From contig JBGALE010000004.1 in the NCBI GenBank assembly GCA_044223995.1, positions 372,001 through 436,000 on the forward strand: a stretch of DNA of 64,000 bases, in the 5' to 3' direction. Made by a program: the position numbers and the translations under genes. This document shows, in pieces, positions 16,709 to 25,808 of the stretch. The notes beneath the pieces were generated by a model. The model did not search any database and had not been told where the DNA came from. It saw nothing but the letters and a program-made list of their open reading frames with translations. Positions within the stretch are counted from its first letter, which is position 1. Every line of letters starts with the position of its first letter. This DNA comes from JACMLD01 sp044223995 (GTDB lineage Bacteria; Bacteroidota; Bacteroidia; Chitinophagales; Chitinophagaceae).

Positions 16709-18715
16709 TCAATAGCATTCGATTTCGGATATGGCTACCTGTGATGCCGTATGTTTGAAAGTACATCTTACTGCATCTGCAGAAATTTTGTCAAATAATA
16801 TTGTGTTCATCGTATTACCGGTTAGTTTTTTCCCGGGTTCTTGTAACGTCACCGGCATCCACTGACCGCTTTTTTTGTATTCCACTACCAATTCATCAGG
16901 TACTTTAAATGTTTTGTCGTCCACCATCGGGTAAATTTTTATCACCGATATATCATGCGCTTGTCCGAAGTCTATCGAATACCAGTCTGTCTTTGACGCC
17001 GAGCTTTCCGTTGTCCACCGGTTGGTAATCTCCGTGAAATACCAAATCCTTCCATCCACAGCCTGGTAAATGGAATCTGCTGCTGTATTAACAGATGCAG
17101 CAGGGGTGGGGAAGCCTGTACGCCGTATATTCAATGCATAGTTGGGGCTTTGTGTGACAGTTTTGTTTTTTGCAGGAGGACCTATATAAACTTGCGTCCT
17201 ATCGTTTTTATTTATCACGTTAGCTTTTTTGCCATCTACATATACAGTCAGTCCTTTTCCAACATGGTATTTATTTCCATTTCTGTCGTACACAACTGAC
17301 AATGTATGGCCATGATACAACAGATCGCCGAGATAGAAGTAATTGATGGATGTGTCTACGAGTGGGTGAATGGTTAAGGTATCACTTACAGAAGGGCGGA
17401 TGCCACATAATCCTGATATGACAAGATTATTATAGGAAGAATGATTGTAATGGTTGCTCCAGTAAAAATAAACAATGGGCCCGCCGTTATTGGGATCATA
17501 ATTTTCGACCAAATCAATTTTTCCACCCGGAAGGAAATGTTGTTGTGTAAACAGGCGCAACATTTTTACATAATCCGTCAACGTTACCACATCCTGCGAA
17601 TAATCATTTAAGAAGTTTGCCATTCCTGTTATTACCTGGCTGGTTTGGTACGGCCAGCTTGGTCCGTTCCACTGACTGCCGCGCTGACCAAAATTGTATA
17701 CGAATTGTTTGAAGTAATACTGGTAAGAAGGCTCGTTGGTGCGCAGTCCGTATTTTCCCAGTAATTGATTTGTGTCCAGTACGTGTTTCCATGCCGCATT
17801 GTAAACTGGAGAGTCGGCAGGCAAATTAAAATACCAGGGGATCATGCCGGCAAGCTCCCTTCCGCGGATAAAATCCCAGTAGTGTACATACTGGTTGTTT
17901 TGTTTAAAGCGATCGGTAAAATGATGCAGTGAGTCATTCCATAAATTTTTTTGAACCGTTGCCTTGAGTTTTACAGCTTTTTGAAAATATTCCCTGCTGG
18001 TAGCGCTGTCTCCTTTCAGTGCAGCAATTTTTGAAATGGCCATGGCATTTCCGTACATATAGCTGTTGATCGTCGGCCGAAATGCATCCCCACCGCCAAA
18101 ACCGGCAGTACCGTTCGATGCATCAATGGATGCAATGGTATATTCGGTAGCATCGGGCATGGCGGGAATATAATAAAGGTTCTTGCTGCTGTCGTAATGG
18201 TCATACCACTGGCAGAACTGCTTTTTCATGCTGTCCAGTTGTGCCGTGATAAATGCAGCATCGGTATTTACAAGATAACGTGCCCATGCTGCATCAGCAA
18301 TGCTTTCACTGTAGCTGCGGTTGTTGCCACCCTCCTGGAACATATAATGAATGTATCCGTTCATATACCGTTGATCCTTCAGCCAGCGCCCTTCATAAAT
18401 ATGGTGCATCGTGGCTGCATTGATGGTACTGAACGGATCGCGGTCCCAGGTTACGTCATTGATAAATTCAGTGATAACAAATCCACCTGGCCTTGTATTG
18501 CGGATATGCGCTTTGTACATTTTCCACCGGTAATAATATACCTGCTCCATTTGCTTGTCGGAACATTCGAAAAAAGGGATATTATCCTCATACCATTGCG
18601 CATCTGTATTAAAATATTGTGCTGCCAGTGCATGGTGATCCGGCAGTTTATCTTTTTCCGGCGAGCAGCCGGCTGCGACAATGATGGCTGCGGTGAGATA
18701 ACAGAAAGGCTTCAT
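16709..18715 (-). CDS. GH63-like (MGH1-type) glycoside hydrolase lipoprotein with C-terminal discoidin domain
   Basis: This 668-residue protein has a lipoprotein signal (TAAIIVAAGCSPEKD), so it is probably anchored to the outer membrane or periplasmic membrane. The (alpha/alpha)6 catalytic domain spans residues about 50-480; ITEFINDVTWDRDPFSTINAA and QWNGPSWPYQTSQV are characteristic of the GH63-like family of mannosylglycerate-hydrolase-type enzymes. The C-terminal 120 residues (RRTGFPTPAASVN... to AISEIECY) match an F5/8 type C carbohydrate-binding fold. The glycan substrate is not apparent. It has no SusC/D partner in view. Confidence 0.85.
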   Translation of the reverse strand: MKPFCYLTAAIIVAAGCSPEKDKLPDHHALAAQYFNTDAQWYEDNIPFFECSDKQMEQVYYYRWKMYKAHIRNTRPGGFVITEFINDVTWDRDPFSTINAATMHHIYEGRWLKDQRYMNGYIHYMFQEGGNNRSYSESIADAAWARYLVNTDAAFITAQLDSMKKQFCQWYDHYDSSKNLYYIPAMPDATEYTIASIDASNGTAGFGGGDAFRPTINSYMYGNAMAISKIAALKGDSATSREYFQKAVKLKATVQKNLWNDSLHHFTDRFKQNNQYVHYWDFIRGRELAGMIPWYFNLPADSPVYNAAWKHVLDTNQLLGKYGLRTNEPSYQYYFKQFVYNFGQRGSQWNGPSWPYQTSQVITGMANFLNDYSQDVVTLTDYVKMLRLFTQQHFLPGGKIDLVENYDPNNGGPIVYFYWSNHYNHSSYNNLVISGLCGIRPSVSDTLTIHPLVDTSINYFYLGDLLYHGHTLSVVYDRNGNKYHVGKGLTVYVDGKKANVINKNDRTQVYIGPPAKNKTVTQSPNYALNIRRTGFPTPAASVNTAADSIYQAVDGRIWYFTEITNRWTTESSASKTDWYSIDFGQAHDISVIKIYPMVDDKTFKVPDELVVEYKKSGQWMPVTLQEPGKKLTGNTMNTILFDKISADAVRCTFKHTASQVAISEIECY

Positions 18716-18856
18716 TTCTTATGGCAATATTTTAACCTGTTTAAAATCTGGCGACCCATTTCAATGATAAATAAACCACATTTGGAATGGTCAGCAATTT
18801 TAACCAGTTTCATGGTATAATATCGTAATTTTATTCAACAAATAAACTTTGCCTTT

Positions 18857-19855
18857 GTGAAAAATAATTTGGTGTTCGTTTGCAATCGTAGTTTTCTCGT
18901 TATAATAATTTTCCTCTCTTTATCTGTATTTTTCTTTTCATGCAGTAAAAGCAATAGCAGTACGCCCGCTACGGATGTATATATGGCCGGACAATATTCA
19001 AATACAGGCACAGGTGAAATTGCGGCCATTTACTGGAAAAACGGTGAGCCCGTAAAACTAACCAGCAGTCCTGATTTTGCTTTTGCCAATGGAATTGCAG
19101 TGTCGGGTTCAGATGTATATGTATCCGGAAATTTTAACAGCACTGCAGTGTACTGGAAAAACAAAACGCCCGTGCAAATCAACCAGGGAAAAAATGCGTC
19201 TGTATACGGCATTGCCGTTTCCGGTACTGATGTGTACCTGGCTGGTGCCATTTTTACTCCCATTGCAAAAGCTACTTATTGGAAAAATGGTGTGGCAGTA
19301 ACACTGGACAATAACTTATCGTATGCAAATGCCATTACAGTGGTGGGTAGTGATGTGGTCGTGGCGGGCACTGTTGGCAGCAATGCCGTGTACTGGATAA
19401 ATGGCATACCGAGGATATTGACAACGGATGGCACGGCCACCTGCGTAGCCGTTTATGATACCAGTGTATATGTCGGCGGAACAAAGAAATATGCAGGTGG
19501 TAAATACGCTGCTACCTACTGGAAAAACGGCGTGGCAGTACCACTGGGAGATACTACTGGCACGTCTTCTGTAACCAACATTACGGTGGTGAACAATACG
19601 GTGTATACTTCTGGCGTGGTTGGTAATCCCGGTTACTGGATCAATAACAATTTCTTTTTTCTGCCCCAGGGTGCTGTACCCACCAATTGTTTTATAGCTG
19701 TAAAGGGAAGCGATATTTACCTGGCAACGAATCAGCTTAATTCAAATGGTACCACTGGTCCCATCTATTATAAAAACGGCCAGCAGGCGCCGCTTCCTGC
19801 TATGAATGATGCGGGTGTAAATACAACTGCGGCTGCGATAACCATTACCAGGTAA
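18857..19855 (+). CDS. Secreted seven-repeat beta-propeller-like lipoprotein
   Basis: This 332-residue protein has a lipoprotein signal (LSVFFFSCSKSNSS). The rest is seven repeats of about 40 residues, each with a YWKNG-like strand (IYWKNG, VYWKNK, TYWKNG, VYWING, TYWKNG, GYWINN, IYYKNG) and a VYxAG-like strand (VYMAG, VYVSG, VYLAG, VVVAG, VYVGG, VYTSG, IYLAT). The first VYMAG and the last strand AAITITR suggest a ring closed by pairing N- and C-terminal strands, as in beta-propellers. No catalytic motif is seen. The role is unknown; it is a surface or periplasmic protein by its signal. Confidence 0.75.
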   Translation: MKNNLVFVCNRSFLVIIIFLSLSVFFFSCSKSNSSTPATDVYMAGQYSNTGTGEIAAIYWKNGEPVKLTSSPDFAFANGIAVSGSDVYVSGNFNSTAVYWKNKTPVQINQGKNASVYGIAVSGTDVYLAGAIFTPIAKATYWKNGVAVTLDNNLSYANAITVVGSDVVVAGTVGSNAVYWINGIPRILTTDGTATCVAVYDTSVYVGGTKKYAGGKYAATYWKNGVAVPLGDTTGTSSVTNITVVNNTVYTSGVVGNPGYWINNNFFFLPQGAVPTNCFIAVKGSDIYLATNQLNSNGTTGPIYYKNGQQAPLPAMNDAGVNTTAAAITITR

Positions 19856-19868
19856 ACAGCAGGGTAAA

Positions 19869-19900
19869 TTTGGCCTCTCCATCAAAATGTATTTAAATTG
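19869..19900 (+). promoter_or_regulatory. Possible promoter of tRNA-Lys(CUU)
   Basis: TTTG at 19869-19872 is followed after 21 nt by TAAATTG at 19894-19900, an imperfect TAnnTTTG. The spacing to the tRNA 5' end (19921) is reasonable. It is weaker than the promoter of the other tRNA-Lys gene. Confidence 0.45.
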
Positions 19901-19920
19901 CAGGCCCGGTTTTCAATTCC

Positions 19921-19993
19921 GACTCCGTAGCTCAGTTGGTAGAGCTACTGACTCTTAATCAGTAGGTCCAGGGTTCGAGTCCCTGCGGGGTCA
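19921..19993 (+). tRNA. tRNA-Lys (anticodon CUU), probable ICE integration site
   Basis: A complete 73-nt cloverleaf. The acceptor GACTCCG (19921-19927) pairs with CGGGGTC (19986-19992), with discriminator A. The anticodon loop is CTCTTAA between ACTGA and TCAGT, giving anticodon CTT for AAG. The T-arm has GGTTCGAGTCC. The recombinase of the conjugative element reads into this gene from the other strand and ends at 19959, so the tRNA 3' half is the likely chromosome-element junction. Confidence 0.96.
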
Positions 19994-21545
19994 CTTCTTG
20001 GGACAAGTCTAAAAAAGAAAGGCTTGTCCCATTTTTTTTGTCCTGTAATTTGCTGGTATTCTGATACATAAGAGTTATCGCAGAATTTAATCTTTGAGTT
20101 CGATGTCGTGTTCCGTCAAATTCCAAAAATTCGGGGAACATCGAACTCACTATCATTCTTTTTTCTTCAATATCTCCATTCTCATAACGTCTATCAATGT
20201 TTGCGACCTTTTTTAATGCAGAAGCTACCAGGTCTTTAATTTCAGTTCCTACTATGGCTAAGTCGTTTAATCGTTGCTCCATTTTTTCTATATTCCCTTT
20301 GGTCAATTTCTTCACTTCCTGAAAGTCATCGTCTGCCATCTCACCGTCCGCATTCTTTAATAGCGCATTTTGATAACGTTTGTTCAAGGTGTCAATCTCA
20401 CTAATTATATTAGCCCTTTCACTATTTTGGGCTTTGGTTTTGTTATTGAAATCTCTTATAAAGGCTTCAATGAAAATATCTACCATGCCCTCCTTTGGGG
20501 ATAGATACCGTAACTGTTTTACAAACACTTCATTCGCTGCTTCTGCTTTGAACCTTGTTCCACACGAAGAAGTGCAATGATAGTAATTATAGTATATCCC
20601 CATTTTACCTTTTGAGGCACTCCCTGTTAACATCCGCTCACAATTAGGGCATTTTAAAAACCCTCTAAGCGGCAGATTGTCCATTGCTACTATTTTGGGT
20701 TTAATAGCCCGCTTTCTCCCGTCAAGAATATCCTGCGCATCCCAAAACATCTTTTCGCTGATTAGCGGTTGATGTTGTCCCATCACAAAATATCCCTGTT
20801 CTTCTTTGTACGGAGGAATAAAAATCTTACCGCAATACAATGGATTTCGTAAGGCTACCCAAAAATTGTTTTTACTAAACCGCCCTTTACCATCGGTCTT
20901 TTCCCGTACCATTTTCCATATCTGCTCCGTATTGAAATTGTTTGCGATAATCTGTTCAAATGCCCATTTCAAAATTGGAGCCTCAAATTCATGTGGAGCA
21001 ATGTATTTCTTTTTATCGTCTAATATTTTATTGGTATATCCCAATGGAGCTGTACCCATGTACCTGCCCTCTTTCTTCGCCCGGCGCATTCCGTGAAAGA
21101 CATTCAATGCTCTCCGGTCATTTTCAACTTCCGGCGCAGCAAGATAGAATGCCAGCATGATTTTGTTTTCAGGAATAGTCAGGTCTAAAGGCTGTTCGAT
21201 TGCTCCCGGTTCAACTCCGAATGTTCGCAGCAGGTTAATCATCTGGTAGGCATCGCCTGCGTTTCTGCTGAACCTGTCCCATTTGGTAAATAGCAACAAA
21301 GCCCCTGATTTGTTGTTCTTTGATTTGCGCAGGCTGGATATATATTTCTGCCATTCGGGGCGTTTGAAAGACTTGGCAGAATGGTCTTCTATATAAACAT
21401 TTCTTATAGAAATGCCTTTGATTTCACAATACTTCCGCAAACGGTCTTCCTGGTCACGTTGCGAATAACCTTTGTCCGCCTGTTCATCGGTTGATACCCT
21501 TATATACAAATCTGCTTTCCTCATTACAACCGCTTTTAAAGGCAT
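19959..21545 (-). CDS. Large serine recombinase (ICE integrase)
   Basis: This protein of up to 528 residues has an N-terminal resolvase domain with catalytic Ser in LYIRVSTDEQ, the KWDRFSRN arginine block and EVENDRRALNVFHGMRRAKKEG. A recombinase domain (PLGYTNK onward) follows, then a zinc beta-ribbon with CPNCERMLTG and a second Cys pair (HCTSSCG), and a coiled-coil C-terminus. Translation may start at 21545, overlapping the upstream small ORF, or at the ATG at 21524 (MRKADLYIRVST). The last 11 codons and stop lie antisense in tRNA-Lys, so the C-terminus depends on the integration site. It should catalyse integration and excision of the element. Confidence 0.92.
   Translation of the reverse strand: MPLKAVVMRKADLYIRVSTDEQADKGYSQRDQEDRLRKYCEIKGISIRNVYIEDHSAKSFKRPEWQKYISSLRKSKNNKSGALLLFTKWDRFSRNAGDAYQMINLLRTFGVEPGAIEQPLDLTIPENKIMLAFYLAAPEVENDRRALNVFHGMRRAKKEGRYMGTAPLGYTNKILDDKKKYIAPHEFEAPILKWAFEQIIANNFNTEQIWKMVREKTDGKGRFSKNNFWVALRNPLYCGKIFIPPYKEEQGYFVMGQHQPLISEKMFWDAQDILDGRKRAIKPKIVAMDNLPLRGFLKCPNCERMLTGSASKGKMGIYYNYYHCTSSCGTRFKAEAANEVFVKQLRYLSPKEGMVDIFIEAFIRDFNNKTKAQNSERANIISEIDTLNKRYQNALLKNADGEMADDDFQEVKKLTKGNIEKMEQRLNDLAIVGTEIKDLVASALKKVANIDRRYENGDIEEKRMIVSSMFPEFLEFDGTRHRTQRLNSAITLMYQNTSKLQDKKNGTSLSFLDLSQEVTPQGLEPWTY
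20000..20039 (+). terminator. Terminator behind tRNA-Lys(CUU), inside the recombinase gene
   Basis: GGGACAAGTC (20000-20009) and GGCTTGTCCC (20021-20030) form an 8-10 bp stem, followed by eight T residues at 20032-20039. It would end tRNA transcription and prevent readthrough antisense to the recombinase. Confidence 0.7.
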
Positions 21546-21697
21546 CCCCTTAGATACTGGTTGACTGCTATATGAGCAATCTTCTTAATAAATTCTAAAA
21601 TGATTTTTGCTTCCTCTATATCTATATGCGTTCCTTTCTTCTCCAGGATTTGCATAACTCTTTCGGGAGTTAAACCTTTTTCTTCTTCTCGTTCCAT
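21536..21697 (-). CDS. Small 53-residue helical protein upstream of recombinase
   Basis: A 53-residue ORF (MEREEEKGLTPERVMQILEKK...) with a charged N-terminus and two likely helices. It ends at 21536, overlapping the first recombinase ATG (21545) by ten bases, which suggests translational coupling. Its position just before the integrase could mean a recombination directionality or regulatory role, but no family is recognised and the function is inference from location. Confidence 0.6.
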   Translation of the reverse strand: MEREEEKGLTPERVMQILEKKGTHIDIEEAKIILEFIKKIAHIAVNQYLRGCL

Positions 21698-22117
21698 CTT
21701 CAACGCTATTTTAGTTATTCCCGTGTCGGATTATTCCGTATTGGTAAACTTAAATAGTTGATGGAAAGAGGCTTTGCTATTGTCTTTCAGCAGTATGATT
21801 TGGCTGTAATTGTCTTTGCCAAAAAATCCGGTTAGCTGGATGAATGGTTATTATCCGCTTTATACCATTCCCACTGCCATCTTCATTACTTCCACGATTT
21901 TTTTTATTGAAGAAGCGAGTATGCTTTTATTGTTCCGTTTCAAGAGCAAAGGTATGACCGTGTTCTTAACGGAGGCAAAAGGTCATGCAAGTTTGGAAAA
22001 AAATCTCCACCCGTTGGGTAGTATTTTTTCCCAAAACCTTGTGCCTCCTAAACACTAACCTTTTATGCTCGTGAAACGAAACATAGCATACTCCGGCTCC
22101 TTAGACGAATAAAAAAA
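21698..22117. other. Intergenic region between integrase operon and ardA
   Basis: This 420-bp stretch holds no gene I can support. It contains ATGACC (about 21954) and AGGTCAT (about 21981) as an inverted pair and several T-rich tracts. It probably carries the divergent promoters of the small ORF/recombinase unit and ardA, but no clear TAnnTTTG box was found. An 82-residue frame at 21810-22058 has no convincing features. Confidence 0.4.
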
Positions 22118-22759
22118 ATGTCAGGTATGAAGATTAACAGCAGTGGAAATGGTATTGAAACGAAACAGCACCTCCCCACCATACCGAATAAATCAATTCA
22201 ATCACTATCAAACACTAAAGAAATGACACATCAAATCAATATATCAGAAGCTGCCGTATATGTCGGAACATACGCAAAATACAATGACGGTTCAATATTA
22301 GGGAAATGGTTAAACCTGTCCGACTATGCAGACAAAGAAGAATTTTACGCTGCCTGCCATGAACTCCACAATGACGAAGAAGACCCCGAATTTATGTTTC
22401 AGGATTACGAAAATATCCCGGAGGGTTTAATTAGCGAATGTTCGATAAGTGATAACATATTTGAAGTTATCGAGGCTTTCGAGAATATGGAAGAAAGCCA
22501 AAAAGTGCCTTTCCTGATATGGTGCAACAACGGGCATCGGAGTTTATCGGAGGAAGATATAGACGACCTAATCACTGCCTTTGAGAGCGACTACATCGGG
22601 GAGTATGATAGCGAAGAAGATTTTGCAATGGAGCTTGTAGAAGAACGGGAAGACCTGTCAGACTTCGCAAAGCAATATTTCGATTACGAGGCTTACGCAA
22701 GGGACTTGTTTTTAGGCGACTATTGGAGCGAGGACGGTTATGTATTCTATAATTCATAA
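22118..22759 (+). CDS. ardA: Antirestriction protein ArdA
   Basis: The core (ISEAAVYVGTYAKYNDG, GKWLNLSDYADKEEFYAACHEL, PEFMFQDYENIP, FLIWCNNGH, FDYEAYARDLFLGDYW) is ArdA. Strong acidity (many Asp/Glu) fits its role as a mimic of bent B-form DNA that blocks type I restriction enzymes. The family's usual 165-180 residues fit a start at the internal ATG at 22223 (MTHQINISEAAVY, 178 aa); the 35-residue upstream extension from 22118 is low-complexity and uncertain. ArdA protects incoming single-copy DNA during conjugation, which fits its place on an ICE. Confidence 0.93.
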   Translation: MSGMKINSSGNGIETKQHLPTIPNKSIQSLSNTKEMTHQINISEAAVYVGTYAKYNDGSILGKWLNLSDYADKEEFYAACHELHNDEEDPEFMFQDYENIPEGLISECSISDNIFEVIEAFENMEESQKVPFLIWCNNGHRSLSEEDIDDLITAFESDYIGEYDSEEDFAMELVEEREDLSDFAKQYFDYEAYARDLFLGDYWSEDGYVFYNS

Positions 22760-22768
22760 ATAACATTT

Positions 22769-22857
22769 ACGGGAGCGGTTTACCGCTCCCGTATCTTAGC
22801 CCGGAAAAACCGGGCGGCAAAAAAGACACCCCTCTCGATGGTTGAGGCAGTCTTTTT
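22769..22857. terminator. Cluster of hairpins, bidirectional terminator
   Basis: An 11-bp perfect stem with TT loop (22769-22792, ACGGGAGCGGT / ACCGCTCCCGT) lies just after ardA. A GCCCGG/CCGGGC hairpin follows at 22799-22815. Then comes an AAAAAGAC...GTCTTTTT structure (22820-22857) with T-runs on both strands. It separates ardA (+) from the converging cargo pair (-). Confidence 0.7.
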
Positions 22858-23004
22858 GTGTGGAATTGGAGCAACCCCTTTTGCAAAATACCACTGCTAT
22901 AAATCAACCCTTTCCATATTTTGCCAAACAGGTTGCATATTTATTTATGATATATTTAGTTGAAGTAGCTTTTACTGGTATAATCAACTGTTATTTCCAT
23001 TTAG

Positions 23005-23625
23005 TTAATCTGAAATAAATATACAATCGGTGTTTATATTTTGTAAGTTTTCAAAATAAACACCAGATATAGATTTTGATAGACCTATTTTGTATGTGCC
23101 GTATTGAGAATAATTTATGTCTAAATGGTTAAGCGGGTGTAATTTCCCGTTTTGATTGTCAGGGTCATTGTCATATCGAATATACGAAGGTTCAAATTGC
23201 ATTATTTCTTCTAAAAAATAAATACCTGATGCTTCAATACTCATTGGTTCAATCGGGAAGTCAATTAGCGATGGATGATTTCTAAAATATTCACTGTCAA
23301 GAATGGATATTACAGCAGAAATATTAACGAAATCCAATTTTTTCCCTGAATATGTTGCTATTTCTATCACATTTTTTTTATCAATGATTACAGTTAGTGG
23401 GAACGCAACGCTAAAATATCTATTGTCTTTGTAGAAAAAAAGTCGGCTCATTTTGTCAACCATCAATTTCATTTTTGATGTTTCTATAGCCGACGCTCCA
23501 ACGTTATCCAGCAAAAGATGTCTTGCAGCACAAACTACAAGTCGTGCAAAAGATGCCTTGTCTCTAATAGGAGCGAAAAAATCTTTTTCTTGAAATGGTA
23601 ATATTTCTCTTTCAATTACTTTCAC
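23005..23625 (-). CDS. Uncharacterised protein, partner of cargo helicase
   Basis: This 206-residue protein is not recognised with confidence. The segment RYDNDPDNQNGKLHPLNHLDINYS, with RxDxD...HPxxHLxI, faintly resembles DUF2290-type proteins encoded beside helicases; this is an impression, not a match I can verify. No membrane segment or nuclease motif is evident. Its start at 23625 is 5 bp from the helicase stop, so the two are almost certainly translated from one message. The region is AT-rich compared with the tra genes beside it, suggesting separate acquisition. Confidence 0.6.
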   Translation of the reverse strand: MKVIEREILPFQEKDFFAPIRDKASFARLVVCAARHLLLDNVGASAIETSKMKLMVDKMSRLFFYKDNRYFSVAFPLTVIIDKKNVIEIATYSGKKLDFVNISAVISILDSEYFRNHPSLIDFPIEPMSIEASGIYFLEEIMQFEPSYIRYDNDPDNQNGKLHPLNHLDINYSQYGTYKIGLSKSISGVYFENLQNINTDCIFISD

Positions 23626-23629
23626 AAAT

Positions 23630-25630
23630 TTATTCTTTGATATATTTCAACGTATCTTTCACAAACTCTGTTAAAGTTTCTTCATCACTCTCTATCATGT
23701 CCAACTGTTGAGTAGTTTGAAATAACTTGTCGTAATGTTTTTTGTCAACCTTTAGTTTTTTAAAAATACTCATCATAATATCATAATGAGACTCTTTTTT
23801 AAGACGGGTTTCAAAACGGGTTCTAATCTTCTTCTTTTCTGTTTCTGATGGTTCATCTATAACCATTTGTCTATTTGTTATTATCTCTTTCAATCCTGAT
23901 TTCATTCCCTCTGTTAAACCAGAATTTTTTGTTGCAGGAATTAGCAAAAAAGATTTAATAAATGAACGTGTAAGCATTGTATAAAGAGAGTTCCTGTAAC
24001 TTGAACTGTCTTTAATTGATTTTGTAATACATATCACAAAAGGAAACTCAAGACCTTTAACGTTATTTCTATTACTGATTAAGATTGCATTGTTTACTTT
24101 TTCCTTTGTTTCATATGCTTTATTGACAGACCACCCAATTTGTTGTTGAATTTTGACCTCTAATGTATCTGCCAATTTATAAATGTCATTACTTGAATCT
24201 AATAGAATAATTCCAATGTCATCAGGAACAATGGTTCTATTTTCCTCTTTTATTTCTTTTATTAACTGAATAACAGTGTCGGAATAAACTTTAGCTATTT
24301 CAACTATGCGAATACTTTCAAAATCATCGTCTAAATCTTCAAATCGTCTAAGAGGCTCTCGACTTAGATAAAATTTTTTATTTTGGATTAACACATTATA
24401 ACCGCAATCTTTCCATTCTTTTTCTTCGAGCCAACGAAGTTTTGTTTTCTCGAACAATCCCATTCCAAGTCCGTGAGCAAACATCAATGTTTTAGGATCC
24501 GTTCTGTAACATTTGCCTAACAAATAATCAGGCTGTATGGAGTTCGAAATATTTTCATCAAAAATGTTTTGAAATATATCTCCTGCTACATAAATATTCT
24601 TTTCCGTAACCAACTCACATAATTCAAAAAAATTTTCATCGAAATCCTGACTTTCGTCAATGAACATATATGTGAAAGCAAATGAAATTCCATCTTTTTT
24701 AAATTTTTCCTTTATCTCGTCAATAGCAAGTTTGCAAGCTTTGCTAAAAGACATTTGATAAGAATACCGGAAAAATGGAATTTGATAATACCCACAGATG
24801 TATCTATATGCACCCGAATTGGGAAATGCAGAAGAACCCCAAGCATTCGTGCACCAAAGTCGTTTTTCCCATTCAATTTGTTGTTCAACTTTCATAAAGT
24901 TGAAAAAAGAAGGGATTCTTCTTTTTAAATTGTCTGCCAATATTTTGTTATGACAGGTAAAATATATTGAAGATGATGGGTCAGAAATGTACAAATCTTT
25001 AAGTTTATGTAGGAGCAATTCTGTTTTTCCTGTCCCTGAAAGCCCTTGAATTCTTATTTTTTTCTTTTCAGGGCGTTGATATACAAACCGTGTTTGGTCT
25101 CCGTCGAACAGTTGTATTTTTTGTTTGACTTTATCAAGTATTGTTGTTGGTATTTCTGATTTAACCCTTTCAATGTCATTGATACTCCCAATAAACAGTG
25201 AAATTAAAAGGTCTAATTTTTTAATTTCATCGTCATCGTTTAATGCTATTGAATCAAAAAGCGCTTCAATATTATTAATTTCATTCAACTTGAAGTCTGT
25301 AGCTAATAATGAATTTCTCCATGTTCTTGGTCTTCCTAAAACTTCCTTATAAAGATACTTGTCCGATATAGAACCAATATCTTCAAGAACATCTTCTATG
25401 TAATCGTCAAATTCAGTTTTCTTATTCCCATAATCTATAATTACAACTTTGTGTTTTGGAGCAAGGATTATCAGAGATTTAGAATATGAATAATTATATT
25501 TTTGGTCAGTTAAAGGGCGATTTAAGACATAAATTAATGTCTTTTGATTATCTGCATACTCTTCAAGTTGGTCAAGAAAGTTAGCGTTTGATTTGTTCTT
25601 GTCTGCTTGTAAATAAAAGTAACTTGTCAT
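23630..25630 (-). CDS. UvrD/SF1-like helicase of a cargo (probable defence) pair
   Basis: This 666-residue protein has Walker A LSGTGKTELLLHKL (residues about 200), Walker B FIDESQDFDENFF (about 325) and DIFQNIF resembling SF1 motif III. Near the C-terminus, NVKGLEFPFVICITKS and LYTMLTRSF correspond to SF1 motifs V and VI. The first 150 residues are an alpha/beta region without clear catalytic residues. It acts on nucleic acids by ATP hydrolysis. Located between ardA and traQ with a tightly spaced partner gene, it has the hallmarks of a two-gene defence cassette, but the activity is inferred. Confidence 0.75.
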   Translation of the reverse strand: MTSYFYLQADKNKSNANFLDQLEEYADNQKTLIYVLNRPLTDQKYNYSYSKSLIILAPKHKVVIIDYGNKKTEFDDYIEDVLEDIGSISDKYLYKEVLGRPRTWRNSLLATDFKLNEINNIEALFDSIALNDDDEIKKLDLLISLFIGSINDIERVKSEIPTTILDKVKQKIQLFDGDQTRFVYQRPEKKKIRIQGLSGTGKTELLLHKLKDLYISDPSSSIYFTCHNKILADNLKRRIPSFFNFMKVEQQIEWEKRLWCTNAWGSSAFPNSGAYRYICGYYQIPFFRYSYQMSFSKACKLAIDEIKEKFKKDGISFAFTYMFIDESQDFDENFFELCELVTEKNIYVAGDIFQNIFDENISNSIQPDYLLGKCYRTDPKTLMFAHGLGMGLFEKTKLRWLEEKEWKDCGYNVLIQNKKFYLSREPLRRFEDLDDDFESIRIVEIAKVYSDTVIQLIKEIKEENRTIVPDDIGIILLDSSNDIYKLADTLEVKIQQQIGWSVNKAYETKEKVNNAILISNRNNVKGLEFPFVICITKSIKDSSSYRNSLYTMLTRSFIKSFLLIPATKNSGLTEGMKSGLKEIITNRQMVIDEPSETEKKKIRTRFETRLKKESHYDIMMSIFKKLKVDKKHYDKLFQTTQQLDMIESDEETLTEFVKDTLKYIKE

Positions 25631-25808
25631 TCTATATTTTGTTTCTGAAAGTATTGTTTGGGATTATTATTGGAACCTATTTATGTATGAGATGGAATTA
25701 CACAATTGTTTTGTTTTCTATGCCAGTATTTAAAAATGCTTTTTCTTTGGCTTTTTCTGCTTTGAATAACTCCATAAAAACAGCAGCCGAATATTATTAG
25801 GATATAGG

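Noticed and set aside
18197..18820. 207-codon plus-strand open frame
   Set aside because: Antisense to the GH63-like gene and its lipoprotein signal.
21810..22058. 82-codon plus-strand frame before ardA
   Set aside because: No motif, signal or family resemblance; I treat the stretch as regulatory DNA.
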